From the NCBI GenBank assembly GCA_040544425.1, contig JBEONO010000006.1, forward strand, positions 1-64,000: a DNA stretch of 64,000 bases, read 5' to 3'. This DNA comes from Solimicrobium sp040544425 (GTDB lineage: Bacteria; Pseudomonadota; Gammaproteobacteria; Burkholderiales; Burkholderiaceae_D). A program made the position numbers and the translations under genes. This document shows positions 59,878 through 64,000 of the stretch, one piece after another. How positions within the stretch are numbered: the first letter of the stretch is position 1; every line of letters begins with the position of its first letter. The notes below the pieces were generated by a model. It did no database searches. It was not told where the DNA came from and saw only the letters and a list, made by a program, of their open reading frames with translations.

Positions 59878-60921
59878 ATGATTTTTTCACGTTATCCCGC
59901 CACCATCCAGAACGCACAATGGATTTATAAACATCATCCCGCAGGTATCGTAGGTCCGGAACATTATGAATTTCGCCACGAAGCACTCAATACCGAACTG
60001 GCATCCGGTGAAGTGTTGGTTGAAAGTCACTTCATCAGCGTCGATCCGTACATGCGGATCAATCAATCGCTGAAACCAACTTATAACGAATTGCCCCACG
60101 CCTTGAACACCGTGCAGTCTGCCGGTGTGGTGGCGCGTGTTCTGGCCTCATCCGTGCCGCAGCTGCTGGTCGGTGACTGGGTCGAAGGAATGATCGGCTG
60201 GCAATCTCACGCACGGGTTCATCACAGTACCTTGCGCAAGTTAAGCAGTGCACATGCTCCGGTCAGCGCAGCCTTGGGTGTGTTGGGTATGCCCGGCAGA
60301 ACCGCCTGGTTTGGACTGACTGAAGCAGGGCGTCCACACGCCGGTGAAGTGGTCGTTGTGTCAGGCGCTGCCGGTGCCGTCGGTTCACTGGTTGCGCAAT
60401 TCGCCAAACTGCACGGCTGCAAAGTGCTTGGCATTGCAGGCGGCGAAGAGAAGTGCAATTGGCTGCGCGAGTCTCTGGGACTGGATTGGGCCATCGACTA
60501 CAAGGCGTATCAGGATGCTGCCTCGCTGTCACAACAGATTCACAGGCTCACCGGCGGCGTTGACGTTTATTTCGATAACGTCGGTGGCATGATCAGCGAT
60601 GCGGTGATCCCGCTCATCAATCGCCGGGCGCGCATTGTCATCTGCGGTTCGATCAGCCAGTACTCAGGCGGTCTGGACCAACCCGAGCTCGGTCCGCGCT
60701 TCCTGCATCACATGCTGTACCAGCGCGCCACCATTCAGGGCATTCTGGCCCGTGACTACCTGCATCGCATGGATGAAATGATCGCTCTTGTCGGTCCGAT
60801 GGTCAAAGCCGGTCAGATCAAATACGAAGAAACCGTGATACACGGCTTTGAAAATCTGCCACTGGCTTTGAACAGTCTGTTCACTGGCGAGCATCGCGGC
60901 AAATTATTGGTAGAACTGTGA
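59878..60921 (+). CDS. NADPH-dependent enal/enone reductase-type oxidoreductase (MDR family)
   Basis: A zinc-free medium-chain dehydrogenase of the prostaglandin/leukotriene reductase and YncB type, which reduces carbon-carbon double bonds of unsaturated ketones or aldehydes. 347 residues. The NADP site is VVVSGAAGAVGSLVAQFAKL, then VLGIAGGEEKCNWL, and YFDNVGGMISDAV is the family motif. MRINQSLKP is in the N-terminal catalytic part. Start at ATG preceded by CCGGA. Divergent LysR gene suggests induction by a reactive or aromatic compound; this is an inference. Confidence 0.88.
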   Translation: MIFSRYPATIQNAQWIYKHHPAGIVGPEHYEFRHEALNTELASGEVLVESHFISVDPYMRINQSLKPTYNELPHALNTVQSAGVVARVLASSVPQLLVGDWVEGMIGWQSHARVHHSTLRKLSSAHAPVSAALGVLGMPGRTAWFGLTEAGRPHAGEVVVVSGAAGAVGSLVAQFAKLHGCKVLGIAGGEEKCNWLRESLGLDWAIDYKAYQDAASLSQQIHRLTGGVDVYFDNVGGMISDAVIPLINRRARIVICGSISQYSGGLDQPELGPRFLHHMLYQRATIQGILARDYLHRMDEMIALVGPMVKAGQIKYEETVIHGFENLPLALNSLFTGEHRGKLLVEL

Positions 60922-60960
60922 GACCGTTTCGCGCTGGCGCTGGTTAGCGCCCCCCCCGGG

Positions 60961-60978
60961 AAGTCATACGACTGTCAT
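60961..60978 (+). promoter_or_regulatory. possible Pho box before ppk2
   Basis: AAGTCAT-ACGA-CTGTCAT matches the PhoB consensus (two CTGTCAT units at 11-base spacing) at about 14 of 18 positions. The second unit is exact. It lies about 57 bases before the ppk2 ATG, a plausible distance for an activator. Confidence 0.45.
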
Positions 60979-61034
60979 AGTTGACCTGTAGGTTCATTGC
61001 TCCCACAATAAATCTAGCCCGGAGACACTCCGTT

Positions 61035-61955
61035 ATGAATTTTACTAACGATGAACTCATCCTCCGTATGCAAAGCGAACTGGCTGACAGCTACGACGAA
61101 GAATTTGAACTGGAACTGGTTGATGACCGTCCGCTGGAAGTTTACACGGAGGGCGTAGCACCGGTACCGACCGCGCAAGAGCGAGAAATTCGCCGCAGGT
61201 ATTTTCGTGAACTGTTCCGCCTGCAGGCCGAGCTGGTGAAACTGCAGGACTGGGTGGTTCACACCGGGCACAAGGTCGTGATCCTGTTTGAGGGCCGCGA
61301 TGCGGCCGGTAAGGGAGGCGTGATCAAACGCATCACGCAACGACTCAATCCGCGCGTATGCCGGGTGGCAGCACTGCCTGCACCGAATGACCGGGAACGC
61401 ACCCAGTGGTATTTTCAGCGTTATGTTTCTCATCTGCCCGCAGCGGGTGAAATCGTCTTGTTTGACCGCAGCTGGTATAACCGCGCCGGGGTCGAACGGG
61501 TGATGAATTTTTGCAGTGACGATCAGTATGAAGAATTTTTCCGTACCGTGCCGGAATTTGAACGCATGCTGGTCCGTTCGGGAATTCAGGTCATCAAATA
61601 CTGGTTTTCGATTTCCGATGAAGAACAGGCCGCACGCTTTCTGGGCCGAATTTATGACCCGTTGAAGCAGTGGAAATTGAGTCCGATGGATCTCGAATCG
61701 CGCCGCCGCTGGGAGGAATACACCAAGGCCAAGGAGATCATGCTCGAACGCACCCATATCGAAGAAGCGCCGTGGTGGATGGTACAGGCCAACGACAAGA
61801 AAAAAGCACGCCTAAATTGCATACATCATCTTTTGCAGCAGATGCCGTATGAAGAAGTCGAGCATCCGTCAGTCACCTTGCCGCAACGCGAACGCCACGA
61901 AGATTACACACGGATGCCTGTGGCTTCGAACATGATCGTCCCTGAGATTTATTAG
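61035..61955 (+). CDS. ppk2: polyphosphate kinase 2 (PPK2)
   Basis: Transfers phosphate between polyphosphate and nucleoside di- or monophosphates. 306 residues from the ATG preceded by GGAGA; a longer frame is rejected. Walker A EGRDAAGKGG at about 86-95, and Walker B VLFDRSWYNRAGVE at about 141-154, with the lid region following (NDRERTQWYFQRY and RRRWEEYTKAKE). Length and motifs fit the one-domain class I PPK2. A Pho-box-like sequence precedes it. The sequence alone does not tell whether GDP or ADP is preferred. Confidence 0.93.
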   Translation: MNFTNDELILRMQSELADSYDEEFELELVDDRPLEVYTEGVAPVPTAQEREIRRRYFRELFRLQAELVKLQDWVVHTGHKVVILFEGRDAAGKGGVIKRITQRLNPRVCRVAALPAPNDRERTQWYFQRYVSHLPAAGEIVLFDRSWYNRAGVERVMNFCSDDQYEEFFRTVPEFERMLVRSGIQVIKYWFSISDEEQAARFLGRIYDPLKQWKLSPMDLESRRRWEEYTKAKEIMLERTHIEEAPWWMVQANDKKKARLNCIHHLLQQMPYEEVEHPSVTLPQRERHEDYTRMPVASNMIVPEIY

Positions 61956-62033
61956 GCTTGGCCGTTAATGTGTTTGAATTGCTGACTTTAGTGCCTGATA
62001 AACATTAAAAAAATATTTGTAAGGAAGTTGGCA

Positions 62034-62159
62034 GTGGATCGACCAATTACTGTTCCGATACCGACCACCGGAAATCTAACACTCATAATCGACACGCCTG
62101 CCCATCTGGATTTTGCGCTACTTACACGTCATTGCCGCGTGGGTTTGGCGGGAAACTAG
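62034..62159 (+). CDS. possible 41-residue peptide
   Basis: GTG start six bases after AAGGAAG; the peptide begins VDRPITVPIPTTGN (Met in life), has a mildly hydrophobic middle (LTLIIDTPAHLDFALL), and ends in the first palindromic unit. Short length, GTG start and overlap with a repeat make chance likely. Confidence 0.22.
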   Translation: MDRPITVPIPTTGNLTLIIDTPAHLDFALLTRHCRVGLAGN

Positions 62160-62389
62160 TGTCGTTACAACCCGTCTTTAGAACCAAACGACACTAGGAG
62201 CCTGCGCGGCAGAAGGAGTCGAAGCGAAATGGGTGGGAAAAGAGCCCAATTTTGTTCCGATTTTGAGGACTGTAGCCCAGCTACAGCCGGAAAAACGGGA
62301 CGAAAGTGGGACTTTTCTCCACCCATTGCAGCCGACTCGCTTCTGCCGCGCAGGCTCCTAGGTCCCCGCCTGAAACCGCGGGAACGACG
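62127..62389. repeat. compound palindromic repeat element
   Basis: Outermost are two inverse units of about 28 bases (62127-62154 and 62363-62389) that resemble the dispersed CGTCATTCCCGCG type. Within them, CTAGTGTCGTT at 62156-62166 pairs perfectly with AACGACACTAG at 62187-62197. Then 62195-62360 folds as one long hairpin: left arm TAGGAGCCTGCGCGGCAGAA matches the right arm for about 65 bases with scattered differences, and the tip is CTGTAG-CCCAG-CTACAG. No gene lies inside. Likely a non-autonomous (REP- or MITE-like) element. Confidence 0.75.
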
Positions 62390-62523
62390 CACTTAGATTG
62401 CATACACAACAATGCCCTCGTAAAACAACATTCAGGCCATGATTTTGCAGCTGTAATTGGGTCGACATAAATAACTGGTATCAAGACGACTTGGGTTCAT
62501 CAATCTCAATTGAAAACCACGTC

Positions 62524-62988
62524 ATGACACTCCATTACCGACCTGTTTCGCTGCTTGATATTCCGGCAATTCTGGAGATACGGTTTTCTGTCAATGAAAA
62601 CAGGCTATCCAATCCGAATCGGGTTACCTCGCAATTGTTTGAAGACTATCTCGATGTGCTGATCGAAGATCGCGACGTTGACCTGCGCGGCTGGGTATGC
62701 GAATGCAGCGGCAAAGTGGTCGGGTACTGTTATGCTGAAAAAGGCAACGCCATGGTATGGGCGCTGTTCGTGCTGCCCGGCCATGAAGGCAAGGGCATTG
62801 GCAAGGGATTATTAAATCGGGCCGTGACCTGGTTGTTCGAGCAGGGCAACGATGAGATTAAACTCAGTACCGGGATCAATACCCGTGCAGAGCGGTTTTA
62901 TCGCGCGCAAGGTTGGGTCAGAGACGCCATGAAAAACCAAGAGGAAGTATGGTATCGGCTCAGCAGAACGGCCAAAGCACTGGCTTAG
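62524..62988 (+). CDS. GNAT-family N-acetyltransferase
   Basis: Transfers an acetyl group from acetyl-CoA to an amine; substrate unknown. 154 residues from the ATG; a TTG 11 codons upstream is rejected. The CoA-binding loop of motif A is LFVLPGHEGKGIGKGLLNRA, and the C-terminal motif B is NTRAERFYRAQGW. YRPVSLLDIPAILEIRFSV is the typical first helix. Not linked to its neighbours. Confidence 0.85.
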   Translation: MTLHYRPVSLLDIPAILEIRFSVNENRLSNPNRVTSQLFEDYLDVLIEDRDVDLRGWVCECSGKVVGYCYAEKGNAMVWALFVLPGHEGKGIGKGLLNRAVTWLFEQGNDEIKLSTGINTRAERFYRAQGWVRDAMKNQEEVWYRLSRTAKALA

Positions 62989-63005
62989 GCCATTCTGCGC
63001 CGCTG

Positions 63006-63245
63006 TCAGTCTTCGGCGAGCTGATATTTTTTGCGCAACTCAATAATCGTGGGCCGGATAAAATCGGCCGCCGCTTCCCAGTTGGTGCCCCGGGCAATCG
63101 AAATACTCCAGTTGCAACCGGTGTCATCGGCATTCCCTAAAGCGAACACTTTTCCTAACTTGATTTCCTTGTGACCTTTATACTTTTTGTATTCTTCTTT
63201 GATTTTCTTTTGGAGAAATTTTCTTTTGACTGTTTCATTTTTCAT
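63006..63245 (-). CDS. unknown small basic protein
   Basis: 79 residues, not recognised. AAGGA lies about eight bases before ATG. The N-terminal third is strongly basic (KRKFLQKKIKEEYKKYKGHKE), the middle has a GCNW segment, and the C-terminus a helix (EAAADFIRPTIIELRKKY). No membrane segment. It may bind nucleic acid, which is only suggested by charge. It is convergent with the acetyltransferase gene. Confidence 0.55.
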   Translation of the reverse strand: MKNETVKRKFLQKKIKEEYKKYKGHKEIKLGKVFALGNADDTGCNWSISIARGTNWEAAADFIRPTIIELRKKYQLAED

Positions 63246-63457
63246 TTTAATTATCCTTCATCAGTTTTTATAGCCGGATTCAAGGCCATCCTGGCCACGC
63301 GATTAAAACACAATGACTATCCCAAGCAACTTCTTGCTGCTGGATCAGTATAACTCGACTTGTTCTGATAAAAGCCATCACATTTCCACAAAAATTGTCC
63401 TAGACTGAATCAATCCGATTCACGTTTCATTGTGCCATTCACAACAAGAGGTAGTTT

Positions 63458-63964
63458 ATGCAGCGACGCGACTTTATCCAATCGATCCTGATGTCCGGTG
63501 TGGCGATGGCGACACCGTTTGCGCTGGCCGAGGCCAATCCAACAACATTTACGCTGGAAGGCACTGACGTTGCCGGTAAAAAGCTGAACCTTTCAGACTT
63601 TGCCGGCATGACGGTGCTGGTCAGCTTTTTCACCTTCGACTGCACCTTATGCAGCGATGATTTGAAGCTGATGCGGGAATTCTATGTGCGCAATTCCAAG
63701 AACAAATTTATGCTGCTGGGTGTGAATCTGGATAAGAACAAAAAAGATCTCGATGATTACAACGAGCTGACCACCCACGCTTATCCCAAAGACCAGCGCT
63801 TTCCGACCGTGTGGCGTTACGCCCCCGGACATAAAGATAACTTCGGCGTGATCAAAACCCAACCGACCCACTTTGTCCTGAACCGCAAGGGCCAGCTGGA
63901 ATTCAAGCGCGAAGGAAAATTCGAGCCGGATGACTGGGATAACCTGTATTTGTCATTAAAATAA
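63458..63964 (+). CDS. exported thioredoxin-fold protein (redoxin/TlpA-like)
   Basis: 168 residues with a twin-arginine-like N-terminus (MQRRDFIQ, then a hydrophobic stretch to ALAEA). The thioredoxin-type fold has TFTLEGTDVAGKKLNLSDFAG then VLVSFFTFDCTLCSDDL; the CTLC pair (Cys62, Cys65) is where the TlpA/AhpC-TSA families carry the redox cysteines. THFVLNRKGQLEFKREG follows, with the conserved beta strand. Probably a periplasmic thiol-disulfide protein; reductant or client unknown. RBS GAGG lies upstream. An imperfect stem GGGTAC/GTACCC follows near the window end. Confidence 0.8.
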   Translation: MQRRDFIQSILMSGVAMATPFALAEANPTTFTLEGTDVAGKKLNLSDFAGMTVLVSFFTFDCTLCSDDLKLMREFYVRNSKNKFMLLGVNLDKNKKDLDDYNELTTHAYPKDQRFPTVWRYAPGHKDNFGVIKTQPTHFVLNRKGQLEFKREGKFEPDDWDNLYLSLK

Positions 63965-63973
63965 GGCGTGGTC

Positions 63974-63995
63974 GGGTACTCCTTCCCGGGTACCC
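63974..63995. other. short inverted repeat after the redoxin gene
   Basis: GGGTAC and GTACCC are inverted around a ten-base loop 9 bases past the stop codon. No T-tract is present up to the window edge, so it cannot be called a terminator. Confidence 0.3.
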
Positions 63996-64000
63996 TGTCA

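Larger units (their letters stand above)
61956..62523. other. gene-poor stretch with palindromic elements
   Basis: The 568 bases between ppk2 and the acetyltransferase gene hold a possible 41-codon gene (62034-62159), an 11-bp inverted repeat, a 166-base hairpin and two small inverted units, all described separately. Nothing else supportable is seen. Confidence 0.6.

Noticed and set aside
61014..61757. A 247-codon open frame opposite ppk2
   Set aside because: Shadow of the PPK2 coding strand with no RBS or recognised domain.
62127..62389. CRISPR array or insertion sequence
   Set aside because: The repeats are inverted and not regularly spaced, and no transposase or cas gene is present.

Overview
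The window looks like chromosome of a betaproteobacterium of the order Burkholderiales, most like Oxalobacteraceae such as Undibacterium or Herminiimonas. This is inferred from gene order (str/S10/spc/alpha ribosomal run, mreBCD-mrdA-rodA-rlpA next to gatCAB, a 37-residue L36) and moderate base composition. No rRNA, tRNA, CRISPR array, transposase or phage gene was recognised.

Layout. (1) 1-3080: the end of a type III secretion locus of the SPI-1/Ipa/Bsa kind, with the C-terminus of a SipB/IpaB-like translocator, a SipC/IpaC-like translocator, an unknown 112-residue protein and a SipD/IpaD-like needle-tip protein, closed by a hairpin. (2) 3191-17403: accessory and housekeeping genes: a sedolisin lipoprotein with four Ig-like repeats, a lipoprotein parvulin, a DEAD-box helicase with two DbpA-type RNA-binding domains, two tandem cytochrome P450s, a PLP enzyme overlapping a 5'-3' exonuclease gene, glutathione-dependent formaldehyde dehydrogenase and an APC permease. 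(3) 17606-38681: dsbD, then rplQ to rpsL on the minus strand, holding the ribosomal-protein genes with rpoA, secY, infA, tuf and fusA. Several spacers carry hairpins, and one, between rpsD and rpoA, has the shape of an intrinsic terminator. (4) 39135-46648: a TPR/GGDEF diguanylate cyclase divergent from a FapA-type polymer protein, two small unknown genes, rsmI and a Kef/YbaL-type antiporter. (5) 46657-57153: the rod-shape and peptidoglycan genes rlpA-rodA-mrdA-mreD-mreC-mreB, divergent from gatC-gatA-gatB. (6) 57177-63964: a Fic AMPylase gene preceded by a symmetrical array of four 11-nt motifs, a LysR/oxidoreductase divergent pair, a PPK2 polyphosphate kinase behind a possible Pho box, a compound palindromic element, a GNAT acetyltransferase, a small basic protein and a twin-arginine thioredoxin-fold protein.

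How the genes work together. The minus-strand core supplies translation, the secretion pore and RNA polymerase alpha in the ancestral order. The mre/mrd/rod block is the elongasome, with RlpA acting at septa. GatCAB corrects mischarged tRNA. The type III genes would form the translocation pore and needle tip of an injectisome whose body must lie to the left of the window. The items that best repay a second look are the motif array before fic, the compound palindrome at 62127-62389, the terminator-like hairpin before rpoA, the possible Pho box before ppk2, and the small unknown proteins (1994-2332, 43324-43647, 43735-43926, 63006-63245).
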